From Taenia hydatigena (lineage: Eukaryota > Platyhelminthes > Cestoda > Cyclophyllidea > Taeniidae), in the NCBI GenBank assembly GCA_036345935.2, contig JADWOT020000008.1, forward strand, positions 10,019,554 through 10,083,553: 64,000 nucleotides of DNA, read 5' to 3'. This document shows positions 38,191 to 50,855 of the stretch, in pieces. Under the pieces are notes generated by a model. That model saw only the letters and a program-made list of their open reading frames with translations, made no database searches and was not told the DNA's origin. Each line of letters begins with the position of its first letter. Position 1 is the stretch's first letter. The position numbers and the translations under genes are program-made.

Positions 38191-38488
38191 TGTTGATGCA
38201 ATACGTCGTTTGTTTTGACTGACGGTTTCGGACTTTGGTGGCCATATTGCCCTCGCCGCGTGGGCTGGCCTCCAGGTCAGGTCAAAAGCTTCCTCTCCTC
38301 TGTTTATTGAATATCTATTCTACCCTTGTATTAAGCCTTCTTTCGCCTTCAAGGAAGTCTTAGAATGCTACAGATGGCATTTTAGGAGGGATTGAAGCGT
38401 TCGACATGGCTCGGAGTTTCGGCGCTGGGCGAGAATACATATGAAGAGCCCTAATTGGCCTCTAGCGTCCCGAGACTTCCATAAAGGC
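38191..38488 (+). mobile_element. Old, degraded TRIM LTR remnants
   Basis: 38191-38372 aligns along the plus strand with the LTR family (ACGGTTTCGG, GCGTGGGCTGGCCTCC, TTGAATAT, ending ATGCTACA) with many changes. About 90 bases on, 38463-38488 resembles the opposite-strand end of an LTR (TAGCGTCCCGAGACTTCC). The primer binding site is not recognisable. This is the most diverged copy in the window. Confidence 0.65.
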
Positions 38489-40102
38489 ATCGCTTTGTTT
38501 TTTTATTCGTTTCATTTGTCATTTACAACATGATAAGCATTTTTGATATGCAGCGCACACAAACCGATTAATCTGATTGAACGGTGTGAAAGTTCTGTAC
38601 ACGTGCATCCGTAGACAATTTGATCACAACCTACTGACTGTCTTACTTTTTGGCTTGTATTTAGTTCAGCTTCTTAAAGTGTACAGTAACGCTTTGCCAT
38701 AGTCATCATTCAATATCATCTGTACCCAGATAAATTGATGCAACCAAATACATTAACCGGTCTAGTCATTGGATGTTTGAGAAGTTTGTGTGAACCACTG
38801 TAACTAGTAATTTAACCATCAGTCCCGTGCAATACCATTGGGTGTGTCTTAGCACAACCTGACATCATCCCCGAATGTAATTTTGCCGTCAGTCATGCGA
38901 TGGACGTGCACTGACTGGTGATAAACGTCTATGTAATTCGAACAAATCGCCCTCTCATAGTGCTTATTCTTGTATCGATTATTTTCAATGAAGCTTGAGT
39001 GATTTTTTGAGGAAGGACTTTGTATTCGTGAATTTCCTGCATTCACGATAATCACACGTTCATGATGCTTTTACTTGGGAGGACCTTATCGCTTCTTTGG
39101 AACCAATTTTTTCCGTTAAATGATGATGATATGCGATGTTTAAGCGACGTAGGCTCTAAAATCTACAAGGGATTGTCCACCAAAAGTGAAAGCTCTGGTA
39201 AGGTTGGATTTAACGTCAGAGATTATGCTAGGTTTGTTTATGACGAGGGCAGGGTTCTGCTAGCGGTTCCTTGTTCACTTTCTTCGGCACGGGGTTTGGT
39301 TGTTGATGTTTCGCCACTCTCTAGTTGGAAATCTAACGACGAAAATGGGTGCCCCATGAGGGAAAAAAGAATTAGTATTTTAACGCAATAGCCAATTATC
39401 ACTTTAATTATTTCAACTGCGGGTGACTTGTTCGTTCCTTAATCAAGCACAATAATTGGTGCTCGACTCTTGAAGGGCTCTTATTCCAACGGTTGCTTCC
39501 CCTTACCCCGAACTTATTTCCCGATCTCCTACCAGAAATACTATGCTGCGAGGCATTTGCATTCAGCTGATCACATGAAGTAGCAGTCAGCAGAAAAGGT
39601 TGCACTGCTAGGCATTGTGTGGTGGTCATGGCAGTTTACGTGCTGATAACTGGTTAACACCATCCTTCGTAAGAGCGCATGATCCTGCAGCGATTGGAAT
39701 GGTGCTCAAATATGGCCTCCGGAATGCTGCTGCACGCCCAAAACTTCGAATCGTCGTTAAACAGCAGTTACGGGAGCAGATTTGGGAGGCAATAATTTGG
39801 ATGCAATTCATATCGATAATTAACTGCGTACGAATTCTCAACAAACCTCTAAGAAGTATTTGAGTTGTTTGACGACAATCAATGTATATACGTCCATTAA
39901 GGAATTGAAACAGCAACGGAGACACAGTAGCGCCTTTATTAATAGCAGTAGTGCTTCAAAGCTACCAAGGGAAGATGAAGGCGGAAGGAGCAAAGTGATA
40001 ACGATGTCAGCGATGGCGCTGTTATGTACATACAGACAAACGAACACGCGGTGGAGAGTGAGGAATAGAGACCGAGAAGGTGAAAGAAATAGGCTGAGGA
40101 AG
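38489..40102. other. Mostly unassigned; 3' flank of the BAH-domain gene at right
   Basis: A plus-strand frame at 39062-39391 (109 codons, including DDDMRCLSDVGSKIYKG) and another at 39615-39863 look mildly protein-like. Neither has a domain I know, and both may be chance. The right part should be the 3' untranslated region of the minus-strand BAH gene ending at 40103. Confidence 0.35.
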
Positions 40103-43100
40103 TTAGGAGGGCGAGGAAGAGGAGGAGGAGGAAGAAGAGAGCAGCATATGCGGTGGCTGGGGTGCGGGCGTGGGCACGGACTCGGGTGCAGAAGCGGGGG
40201 TGGCTGCGGAAGAGGGAGAGGTGACTGGGGCGGCGTCGGACTTCTTCGGAGAAGGCGAGAGCGGTGCGCTTCCTAAAGACAGCGCAATCTGCTCCCCGTG
40301 GTCACCCCAGTTGATGGAGATATCTGCCGTCTTCTCAAGCACTGTCTGCCCATTGGTGACCTCTTCCACCGATTCAGCCACCGTTACCTCTGCCTTGTTC
40401 CCAGCTGCCTCTTCCTCTAACACCGCCTCCTCTGGCGGAAGAACGGATGGGGAGGGAAGTGACAGCAAAGGCGGTACAAGTGTCATCAGTGTGGAAGAGG
40501 CTTTGGTGGCTGAAGGGTGGACTGGACTCGAAGTGTCCAACTGTCGTTCCTGCTGTCGCTGGAACTGCTTGTTTGAGTTACTGGAACCGCCGTTGCTGTT
40601 GTTGCCATCATTATCGAGGTTGCTGTTGAACGATTTTAAATGTCGTATAACTCTGCGAGAACGGAAGTCGTACCAAGCTCGGCAAAGAAACACATTAGAT
40701 GGAGTCGCATCTTCTGGGAACTCGGAGATATCGCCAGCAGAAGCCTGAAAAGAATAAACAATGCAGCCTTTCTAAAAGAGTGAGGAAGCATGGCACTCAC
40801 TGCTAAGCTGGAACAGAACAGCAAATATACTTGAACAGGCGATCATTTCAGTCAACAACCATTTCATCCCCAATTTCGCGTCACCTAAGTCACCAGTTCC
40901 ATGTTAAAGGCAAAGATGCCTCCCAGCTTGTACGCCTCGAAACATCTTAAGATTGTTGCAGCAAATTCCTCCTCAGCCAGTAGTGTAGCCACGGAAGGCA
41001 TGTGTTCGATATCAAACGTTATTTTATTAAATAAGCCAAATAAGCAAAACTAGTTGTTAAATGTCTAAAAAATATGAGTACGGAGACAATTTTCCTTTGA
41101 CCAAGCGGCATTAAAGTGGGGAGTGGAGAATGCACACTTCTCCTCTTCTGGCTTGTAAAGAGAGCTAAAGCACGTCACAAGCACGTGAAAATAATGCTGT
41201 GCTGTTTGTTGTGCAAGCACATACACAAGTAAAACTGAGGGCATAGTGGCGGCTCAATGGTAGAGCAAGATGTGGGAACGCCGATCATTTCACAATGCAC
41301 ACATGTACTTCGTGTTTAGGCCTCAAGAAATTGGGCCCAGTGATCGCCGAGAAGGAAACCCGCTATGCGACGGTTGTCCGCTCGCTACACTAAATAAAGT
41401 ACACGATCTCAAGAGCAAAATCGCAAAGGTGATTTTCAAGATCATAATAGGTGTTTTCACGGATGCACAAAAATCTTTCTAAATTAGAAGAAGTGCCTCG
41501 CATGTCAGCATATTACAAGGGAGTGTAGCAATTGGATTACCAAAACAGATATGATGCGATAAACACTTTTGCCAATATAATGCATACGAGGATGCTGGTG
41601 TTCTACTTAACCCCGCCCAAAAGTCTACCATCTGTAGAACAACGTAGGCTACGCGCGTTTAATCGTGACAAAGGCGTGACCCTAAAAAATCAAGTGAAGA
41701 TCCAAAAAGGCTAAAAAATGCGATAAAACTGACTAGGCGTTTGAGGATAGATTATATCTCTGCTACTGTGCATTTGGAGTGTGGAGCTAGATGTTAAATT
41801 AAATGCTTGCGAGAAGATAAAACACGGTCTAACTAGTAAAAGCAAATTGACACAGCCAGACATTTCTTTACAAGGAATCCCTCTAGAGCAAAAGCAATAT
41901 TAAGCCACAAAACGCGAAATGGCATAAAAGATTTCACAAGCACAATTCCAAAAGGATTTTAATGGGATTCCAAACGAAAAACTTCTTCAATAATCACAAA
42001 ATAGTTTAGTTGAAGAAAATTATTGCCGCAACTACCTTATAAATTGGTTTGAAGGCGTTATTTCGGCGGCGAATATTAAACCAGATGAATATTAACACTG
42101 ACAAAAATGGAAGTGCATTCGACCAGGTATTTTCACACCAAGTCATAGGCGGATGAACGCATTCCAACACAATCCTGATAAATGTTTCGTTAAATGTCTG
42201 TAACTCAGTGACGCGGATGACGAGGTTCTCCTTCGTCTCAATCAGCGAGACGCCACGATTAGACAGGATACGACACTAATAAGCCAAATTCTCATCAGGA
42301 ATGTCATTCAATGGAAAATGTCAGACATGCTGGTAGACACCAGCGCCTTGGTTTTACAGAGCAATAAATTACAAAATCATTAGTCAGTGGCACGCAGGTT
42401 TAGTTTCCACCGCGCAATACGGCACTGAGAGCATTGCAAGTGCGGGCATTTTGAAGACAAACCAATAAAGTAATTAGGGTTGTTCAAGGAGAAATTTAGA
42501 AAATTAAGCATTGATGAAAAAACAATTTCAAGAATCGGACGAATGTGCAGCGATATCGTAGGCTGGCACATGAAGAATTAGCCTCAACTACTGTTAAATA
42601 ATGGTTCGCGGATTTACGCACGAGATACGATAATATCCTAGGAAGGAAGCAATGCGATTGGTGATTAAGGCAGATGCTACTTTTAACTACAAAATAAACA
42701 ACCTCAGTACTCGTGGAAGCGATTGCAGCATCGCAAGACGCGGCAGTAGGAATCTGTGGAACTGCAGAAATCGGTCGACGGTGAGTGCGAGCCTCCTGTC
42801 ACAAAAAAAGTAGAAAATAAGAAAAGTCTTAAGGAAAATGCACGAATTCTGTGCTTTCATTGGAGTACGGAAACTTACAATCGTTCGTGGACGAAAGTTA
42901 GGATAGAGCTAATGGCTGCTTAACAATAAGCATCCAAGTACATCACATAGCAAGGTTTAACATTCCTAAGTAGTGGAATTATCCTGACTAGTTCGCTAGG
43001 GTTTACCTAGCTTTCCTTATAAAGCCTGTGTTACACCTAAACAATACCCGCAACAAGACAAGCGTATCTATTTTTTTTCCTGCATGAGTGACGAACAAAG

Positions 43101-46100
43101 GGCCGAAAATGAAGAGGGTCAAACACACCGCGAGGAGACGTTTAATGACGCACTGTGAAACATACACCTGCCAGTGAGATGAGCACAATTATTGCGTTAT
43201 CGGTAGTCATGAAGTAATACTTTTAAAAAAGAATATGTGTGCACCCACAGACATTATGTTTAAAGCAACTCCTTTTGCGAAAATACCAAGCATTCTGTAG
43301 GCGTAAATATGAATATCGTGATTTTAGGGCTCAGTCGTGCAATGAATAGTAATTGCCAACTCATTGTCCCCCGGGGGTTATGAAAATAAAAGGCCACTAA
43401 CTAAAAATAATATTGCAATAAACCAATAATTAGGACCTGGCGCTTTATAAATACCATGCGTATTTTGTCATGCGCTAAATTATTCAACGGATGTAAACAC
43501 TTTGCGCTCAGAAAATCATCAGAAAAGGTCGGAAAAGTGTGCATAATTTTATACTAGTTTGGGGAAGCGGGCGTTTATCGATGGAGTAAAAGCCATTGAG
43601 GGCATGGCTGACCTCACATGAAGGCAGTGTAACATTTATTCGAGGGAGGCAAGTGGACAAATCGATGCCAGTGACACCTCACTCGTAAAAGCCAAAAATT
43701 GCGAAAAATCACGGCCATCTTGCCAGAGCACAGAGGCAGCAAAGGTATTAAAAAAAGTCGGAACACTTTAATGTTTAAACAAGTACACGTAACCACAACA
43801 CACTGTCGCAGGATAAATTCATTCAAAAAGCTGAGACCTTATTTATGCGCCTATTCACATACTTTGGGCACCAACGACCATTAGACAGCAAAGATGCTCT
43901 CGACCTCAAATTGTGTGTGAGAGTGGTACTAAGTGGGTGTGATGTGACTCCAGCATTGCACAATTCAGTCTGTCTGACGTTAAAAGTATATGATCACACA
44001 GCATGAACGCACCGCGATGAAAATTATGTGGCTATATAAAGCAAAGGTATAGTATCAACGGAGAAAGCCAACATTAATGAGAATCACAAGAAACGACGAG
44101 GATCGGAACATGCCTTAGACTTGATGCTCTTGGGTATGGATAAATGACGGATAATGCGAAAAGTACATGAAACATTTATCATTCATTTGGCAAAGTAATA
44201 AAACAAGCTCACAGGTGGTTTGTAGCAAATTTCATTTAGAACACGCATAGAAGTGAGAATGGCTGATTAGGAGGATCATGCCTCGACTATACGAAGAAAA
44301 TATGATCTAAAAGCATCGCATGTTGCCACCCATAAACGAACTAAAGAAGCGTTATTTAGTCAATCTGTGACAATGAGCTGCAAAGCAAGCAATAGACGAA
44401 GGATCAGTATTTTTAAGGGGCACAAATCCAACGAAAAACATTTGCATTTGAAAGAGAGATTTAGGTTTAAAATCAATAACAAGAAGCACCACTTTAACGC
44501 CGAAATTTCGTGAGTCAACATGGCCAGATATCCGACTTTACAAATTATTTCATCACTCCATCTTGTTCAGCGTTCACTAACAATAATTAGTGGTCGCCAG
44601 AACAAGCAGTAAGGAAAAGTACCTTTTACAATTCCAACATAAGTAATGAACTTTAAGAACCCGTAATTCGAAAAGGGTTTTAAGCTCTGCAGAAATTCGC
44701 CAATCCACTCCACCGATCAATTTATGCCAGTTAAGAAAAAAAACTGGTTTTATGCCCATTTAGAAACCTCCATTTTGACGAACTGCAAAACAAATATTTT
44801 TTCAGCAAAGCTTTGTGCTAATGAAAAGGTGGCATAACTAAAAATGGTAGTTCTATGAGCTGACTGATCGAACAGCTGTCGCACACACGTCAGTTTGTTA
44901 AAGGACAAGCGAAAGAGATAGGAAGAGAGAAAGAGAAGAGGGAGAGGATTACCTGTTTGTACTTAGTCAGTGCCATGAAGCGCGCGTAAGGAGCGGCGGA
45001 GAGGACATAAGCACGGTCGTCGATGCAGTCGACGGGGTTCACGTCGCAGTGTCGACTGGCAAACAACTCACACTCCACAACACCGCTTCGGCGTGGCGGC
45101 GTCAGACTGTCCGGGCGGTAATACCACAACAATGCCATCATCTTGGTGCCTGCGCAGACGCCAATATAAACCATGCTGGATGAGAACAACGAGAATCAAA
45201 CTCTGAAGACATAGCCTGCTTTCCTTAAGCTATCAGTGGGACTGGTAAAGGCTGCTTGAAAGAAGAGTTCAGCTTTGGGAATGCCACTTTGACCGTAATC
45301 AATTATCAGATTAAGGGACTATTTCCGCAGAGCCAACATAAAAAAGAGCCTTGTAGAACCTGCACTGGAGTCTCAAAGTGTTTTAAACTGTGATATCGAA
45401 TGATTCTGGTCGAATAAACCATATTGAAATGTTGGCCTCACATTCGACGTGCCATGGCTCGCAACCATATCCCTAAGAACGGATAAGAGCAGCTCAGTTT
45501 TTTGCCGATGTAAGACGCTTCAATTAACCACGTCGAAATGCTGGTGAAAGACAGCCTCCTTAAAAAAACTGAATTACAAATCAAATTCAACAGGAAACCT
45601 TAATAATATGATATCGTGGCAAAAACCTCAAGTAACTGATTTTTAAACGCTCTCCTCACCGTTATCAGGGTTGTCAAAGAGGGCCGTAACCTTGGCAACG
45701 TGAGGAGCGCTGTGACGATCCGGTCCACTGCAGAGGAGGACGTTATCCCCGGGGCAAACAACCATGCCATCCTTCTCATGGCGCATCGATGGATAGCACA
45801 TGCGGGTCACAGGTGGCGAATCCGGCTGTGGATCAAAATTATATTTTTTTACCGCATAAGCCTAGTCAATCTTTGTGCTACTAGTCTTTCAGTGCTTCAG
45901 ATAGCCGGTAGTGAAGCTACCTCCAGACGTCTTCAAATATGACTCAGGCACTGCAGTTGACGATGTGGAACGGGGCAAGCATTCAGCTTCAGCACCGGTA
46001 ACTCAAGGGCATTGCATAGGCAGTAAGCCCCTTAAGCAAACTGTTAAGCGATTCCATCCAATGACAACTAGCCGTCGACCACTAACGTAGAGGATGTTCC

Positions 46101-48142
46101 AAGTTAGCACCAGCTAGAAGTGTGAAGCAAACCTAAAGTGCAGAGCTCTCGAACTAATGACTCAGAGTTATCACACAGACGGTGAAGCTGAACAGTACTT
46201 AACATGCTCATTGGCCATGGGCGCAGAGGATGTTTTAACTTGGCGCCTACAGGGGATAGGCATAAGAGAACGTGTCCAGGAATGAATGGCAAAGTAAAAG
46301 GAAAAAACGCACTTTTACGAAAACGGGCCGCTCGTTGGGTGTTCCTTCCCAGACCCACAAACAGGGGAGCTGTTTTTTCTCAAGAGATACACGTTTGATG
46401 GGAGTTCTCTTCACTTGGCTAGTACAAGCAGGGCTGAAAGCATTTTCACATTTCATCTCGGGCATCGGTGACACCGCTCTGTCAACTCGCTTTGGTGGCT
46501 CGTAGGTAAGCGTGTTGTGCACCTGCAAATTGCCTAATTCACATGCCAACGCCGTTGGTTGTGGTGGTGCCGGTGTTGTTGGCGCTGGTGGTGGTATGGG
46601 CTGATTTGAAAACACAGGGCGAGGAAATATACAGCTCCCGAAGCCACCATGGGAAAAGGCATTGTAGATTGGAGATACAGGCATCGGAAGCATGTAGTTT
46701 GTAGGCAAAGGGGCGGGTGAATGCATATACGTTGTTGTAAACGGCGAAGTATGCAGAAAGTGGAATGGTGATGAGGGCATCGAATGAATTAATGTGGGCG
46801 ACATGAAGAATGTGTGCGGTTGTAAAGCAGACGTGTGGTTAAAGGGACTCACATAGAACTGACCGGGAAAACAAGTGTGAACGTCAGCGGGCAGGAGGAG
46901 TTCCGATCGTGGAGGAGAATTGAAAGAGGCGTCAGGAAGAACAATCATAGAGTGGTTTTGTTGAGGTGAAGTGTTTGCGGTCGACGTGATAGAAGAAGCA
47001 GAACGAGGTGGAGTTGAAGAACATGATGGAGAGAAAAGACGTTGAGGAACCTGACTTGAGCATGAAGGAGCAGGCAAACTTTGGCTTTGAGATGGGACAT
47101 GAATAATTTGCCGAGAAATGTTCTCAACACCTATGCACTTCGAGCCGTAAGATATCACCTTATGGGACTGAAAGCGCTCCACAGTAGGCACAACCGATGA
47201 TGGCCTTAGTTTGGCGTCACTGCTTACCAGTGCTACAGCAGTCGAAGAGTTGGGCTGAGTTGGTACTTGTTTGTGATTTGATGGTACAGTGCAAGCGGAT
47301 TGTCCTTCAGCATTCGTGGGCGGGTCGTTTTCACCTGCCAACTGATTAGATGAAGCTTTGGGTTTTTTTCCACGCTTCCGAGGTTTGGCATCAGAAGAGG
47401 GTGTTGACTTAGGTGACTTCATAAATGCGCTAATTATAGCCATTGCGTTAAGACCTGCCAAGCGCTTTCTGGGAGGAGAATAAGAACTCGGTGGATCAGG
47501 AACCCGCAAGCGCGAGTCGCGTCGTCGGGAAGACACAGAGTCCAAATTTTCATTGACAGGACCGGACACATCCTCTGCTATTTTAGGATTTGAAGCGACA
47601 GGCAGTGACCTTTTCCTCAACTTGGACTCTTTAGAAGACTCAAAAAGCATGTTTACTTTCGCTTCAGCATTTAGACTTGCCTCGCGACGTGTGTAGATTA
47701 TGGGTGACTGAGACGATTGCGCAACGTCCCGGTTCCGCTTAGCTGCCTGCTTCCTCTTTTTCTTAAAGTCAAGAGTCTTCCTTCCCAAAGAATGACTTGA
47801 TGCTTCATTGCATGCAACAGTTGTCGTATCTGAAATATCAGAATCAAAGCCACAACTGTGATTAGGTTCTTTATCAGCTTTGTCTTCTTTGCCAGCGAAA
47901 CAATCAGTTAGCCCATATTTAACATATAAATCATAATAAAGTCGTCCGCTTTCACTGTACGTTGGTACATGAGTTGATTGTCGTCTACCGATTGAATGTG
48001 ACTCTTTATAGGAAATTGGGGGTTCGTTCTTCTTCACAATGCGACTCCCACATGCCGACTTTCTACGAGGTTTAAGGTTTGAATTATTCTTAGACTTTAA
48101 ACACGTCAAGTAGGCTTTCTTCGCCAACTTTTTTTTGGCCAT
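40103..48142 (-). CDS. BAH-domain chromatin protein, BAHD1/winged-eye type (4 exons)
   Basis: Exons in transcript order: 48142-46313, 45825-45660, 45149-44953, 40744-40103. Total 2835 nt, 944 aa, frame closed. The first exon alone encodes 610 residues: a basic start (MAKKKLAKKAYL), the motif ESGRLYYDLYVKYGL, basic clusters, RLAGLNAMAIISAFMKSP and a long low-complexity Ser/Pro part. The BAH domain spans exons 2-4: GDNVLLCSGP, VAKVTALF, MALLWYYRP, CELFASRHCDVNPVDCI, AYVLS and VFLCRAWYDFRSRR. The order and the last motif match the C-terminal BAH domain of BAHD1-like heterochromatin factors that read histone marks in the nucleus. Unlike vertebrate BAHD1, which ends soon after the BAH domain, this protein continues for roughly 170 residues rich in Asn, Ser and Pro and ends in a poly-Ser run. 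Intron 3 is 4.2 kb. The domain call is firm; the orthologue is likely but unproven. Confidence 0.9.
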
Positions 48143-48532
48143 TGCTACAGTATAACCATAGCGATAAAATTAATCAGAACCCTTATTTTTTGATTGGTGC
48201 ATTTTTATCTGTCGGTAACAATTATTAATTATACAAACAAATCAAGCACTAAATATAGACCAAAATTACAAAAAAACGTGCAGACGGCAGCCCTAACAAA
48301 CAAAACCTCATGCCAAAACAAGTGGTAAAAATATAGAACAAGGACGCAATGGCAAATTCTAAATGCCAAAACTTCTTATTAGATACTTTCACATATATGT
48401 CATTATCAAAGCGTAAGATGCATTTTCATAACTCTTGTTAAAAACATTAACATTAATTTAATTTTTAATGCTACTAAATATAGTGCAAATTATAATGTGC
48501 ATGGAAATTTTATTATTTTTTTATACGACAAG
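48143..48532. other. Upstream flank of the BAH-domain gene
   Basis: This is very A+T-rich sequence before the start codon, presumably promoter and 5' untranslated region. No specific motif or gene was seen. Confidence 0.4.
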
Positions 48533-48769
48533 TGTAGCCTTCTGAGGCTCCCTCGAAGGCAAAAGAAGGCAGAATGCCAGGATAGAATATATATATTCAG
48601 CGGACAGAAGGAAATATGGCCACCTCTGTGACCCCAACCAAAACCTTTTGTTCAAACAAAGCACTACGAAATGGGCTGCTTGCATGGTCCGGAGGCCAGC
48701 CTACGCTGTTAGGACAATGTGGTCACCTCTGCTCCTGACCAATACCGGCAGTCTAAACAAAGTGTTACA
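48533..48769 (-). mobile_element. Two partial, tandem antisense TRIM LTR pieces
   Basis: 48533-48668 matches both ends of an antisense LTR but lacks its middle. Immediately after, 48669-48769 carries that missing middle (GGGCTGCTTGCATGG ... GGCCAGCC) plus a second copy of the outer end, finishing GTGTTACA. The pieces look like a rearranged or recombined pair of LTRs. No internal region or primer site is left. Confidence 0.75.
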
Positions 48770-49083
48770 GTTGGTTATCTCGGATTGTTGATTAAAGCAT
48801 TGGTTTGGATCTTTGCTTTTATCCCGCTGCCATGTTAGGTATCTTCCATACACGCCAGGATCTTTGAATGCGCCAGTATTTTGACAATCACATGACGTCT
48901 TACCTTGTCTATAGGAAAGTCATGGAGTGCTCGATTTGTGTCAGCTTAAAGTAAATTCCATCCAAATGACATCTATCCTGAATCCAATCGCTGGGTGGCA
49001 AAACTTAAGTAGATGAATGTGCGTTTTTTTGCAAATAAGTAAGATCGGTGTGACTCGGAGGCTTTTAAAAGAAACCGGCACAT
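48770..49083. other. Nothing identified
   Basis: This 314-base stretch lies between LTR debris and the second copy of the dispersed repeat. No coding frame, RNA gene or motif was recognised. Confidence 0.4.
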
Positions 49084-49247
49084 GTAATACTTGAGTTCTT
49101 TAAGTGTGTTTCGTAGGCCAGAGACGGGAGGGCAATTTTAATCTGGTCCTGGAGCGGTGCGGTGATTTTCCCCATGCCAGCTCATCCTCGCCTTAAACCC
49201 TTCAATGTTGTTACCCCCTACCTACCCCAACACATAATAAAGATGTC
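49084..49247. repeat. Diverged dispersed repeat, copy B
   Basis: This is the counterpart of 15552-15716: tgtaatactt start, GTAGGCCA-like core, GGAGCGGTGCGG, end at aaagATGTC. The ATG at 49243 opens a frame (MSGSIQPSNSENKRW, 50 codons, stop near 49395) comparable in its acidic stretch with copy A. The two copies differ at many positions, so they are old. Confidence 0.55.
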
Positions 49248-49963
49248 CGGAAGTATCCAGCCTTCTAATAGTGAGAACAAAAGATGGGCAGATAACGAAT
49301 TGGAAGAATTGTCTACAACACATGCTCTCTGTCGTTTCTTTATAAAAAGCCATCAGACACATGAATATGCGCTGTCTCTTCTACTTCACTGCTAGTTAAT
49401 TAGTATCCACATAGATTAAGACTGGGCGGCTTTTAGGCGAAAACATTGTAGCAAGAAGAAATCGAAGCATATAGCAGGACTCTTAGAATCAAATTGGATA
49501 TAGACTTCGTTAAGACGGATGCTATTAGGCCAGTGCTTCCACTTGGACGTGAGTGCTTTTCAGTGTATTGCGCTCGTCTCTAAATCCACCTACACAAGAT
49601 AAAACCCCAGGCTTTGTAAAATTGCAAGGCACGACATGTAGAGTTAAGGTCAACTATTTTTTCGGTGGCATTGTAATTTGTTAGCACGCTTAACTCGTGG
49701 GTGTTTTTAATATGGTTCTGATAGCGGAGACAGACCAATGGAAGTACCATGGAAAAATCTCAAAGGAAGATCAGTGTAGTACATTGTTTGTTGGAACTAC
49801 CGGTTTCGGCGAAGGTGACAGAGGTGACCCTACTGCCCTAGCTGCGTGGGCTGGCCCCCGGGCCATGCCAGCAGCCTATTTCCCTCTGTCCATTTAATAC
49901 ATATATATTTTACCCAAGCATTCTGCCTTCTTTTGCCTTCGAGGATGCCTCGGGACGCTACAT

Positions 49964-49975
49964 TGGTGGCAGCGG
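49964..49975 (+). other. Primer binding site of the second TRIM
   Basis: TGGTGGCAGCGG, one base after the 5' LTR, complements a tRNA 3' end CCGCTGCCACCA. Confidence 0.85.
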
Positions 49976-50422
49976 AAAGCGGACCCCACTCTATAGGGTT
50001 TTTGTCCTGATCTCTACCGCCTGTGGCATGTTGCAGCGGTGCGAAAGAAACGCATGTGCCACAAATGGGCCACGAACGACGTCTACTTCCGGCATCTACC
50101 CCTTCTCCGTGTTCTACAAGAAAGCCATCAACAACTGAAGCGACACTAGCCATGGACCACCTGGAAAGTTTCGTTCCAAAGATTACCCCTAATATTCTTG
50201 CTTAAGGAGATCGGCGTGCTAACGCCCCCCACGGACATACCGATGGTCGGCAGAACCACTTATTCTGGGCTTTCTTCCAAAGCCAAACGAAACTCGAAGT
50301 GCAATGCACTGTCAAGAGGGATCACTGACGTTGGTGTCAAGCATCGCCTCAATCACGTCGAATGTGAGCGAATGACATGGTCAACTCGTGAGTGCTTCTT
50401 GCAGCGCTGAATACGTTGTAAT

Positions 50423-50608
50423 TGTAGCGTCCCGAGGCTCCCTCGAAGGCAAAAGAAGGCGAAATGCTAGGGTAGAATATATATATTCACCGGACAGAGG
50501 AAAAAAGGCTGCTGGCATGGCCCGGAGGCCAGCCCACACAGCTAGAGCAGTACGGCCACCTTTGCGACCTTGATAGAAACCGGCAGTTCTAACAAACATA
50601 GTACTACA
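50423..50608 (-). mobile_element. Solo LTR nested antisense in the TRIM
   Basis: A 186 bp LTR (TGTAGCGTCCC ... GTACTACA on the plus strand) interrupts the internal region. It is flanked by GTAAT (50418-50422) and GTGAT (50609-50613). The uninterrupted host sequence at 17697-17715 reads gttgtgatggctgac, so the duplication was GTGAT and the left copy has since mutated once. A solo LTR is what remains when the two LTRs of an inserted element recombine. Confidence 0.92.
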
Positions 50609-50855
50609 GTGATGGCTGACGCGGGAGGTGTGCCAAGGAGCGCGTCTGAAGAGGAGAGGGGCAATGTAGCACAATGATTGTTGGAACTACCGGTTTCGGT
50701 GAGGGCGACAGAGGTGGCCGTACTGGCCTAGCTGCGTGGGCTGGCCTCCGGGCCATGCCAGCAGCCTATTTCCCTCTGTCCGTTGAATATATATATTCTA
50801 CCCTAGCATTCTGCCTTCTTTTGCCTTCAAGAAAGCCTTGCAACGCTATAATCAG

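Larger units (their letters stand above)
49775..50850 (+). mobile_element. TRIM retrotransposon with a nested antisense solo LTR
   Basis: 5' LTR 49775-49962 (188 bp), primer binding site 49964-49975 (TGGTGGCAGCGG exactly), internal region to 50422 and from 50614 to 50664, purine tract gaagaggagaggggcaa (50648-50664), 3' LTR 50665-50850 (186 bp). A perfect 5 bp target-site duplication ATCAG flanks it (49770-49774 and 50851-50855). About 885 bp without the insertion. No coding capacity for gag or pol. It is the best preserved plus-oriented copy, though the last bases of the 3' LTR read CGCTATA instead of CGCTACA. Confidence 0.94.

Noticed and set aside
39062..39391. 109-codon plus-strand frame as a gene
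   Set aside because: It is somewhat protein-like but has no recognised motif, no splice partners and no context; left as a note only.
41240..41310. tRNA-like D-arm text (ggcggctcaatggtagagc)
   Set aside because: No matching anticodon arm, T-loop sequence or acceptor pairing follows, so it is not called a tRNA or a tRNA-derived repeat.
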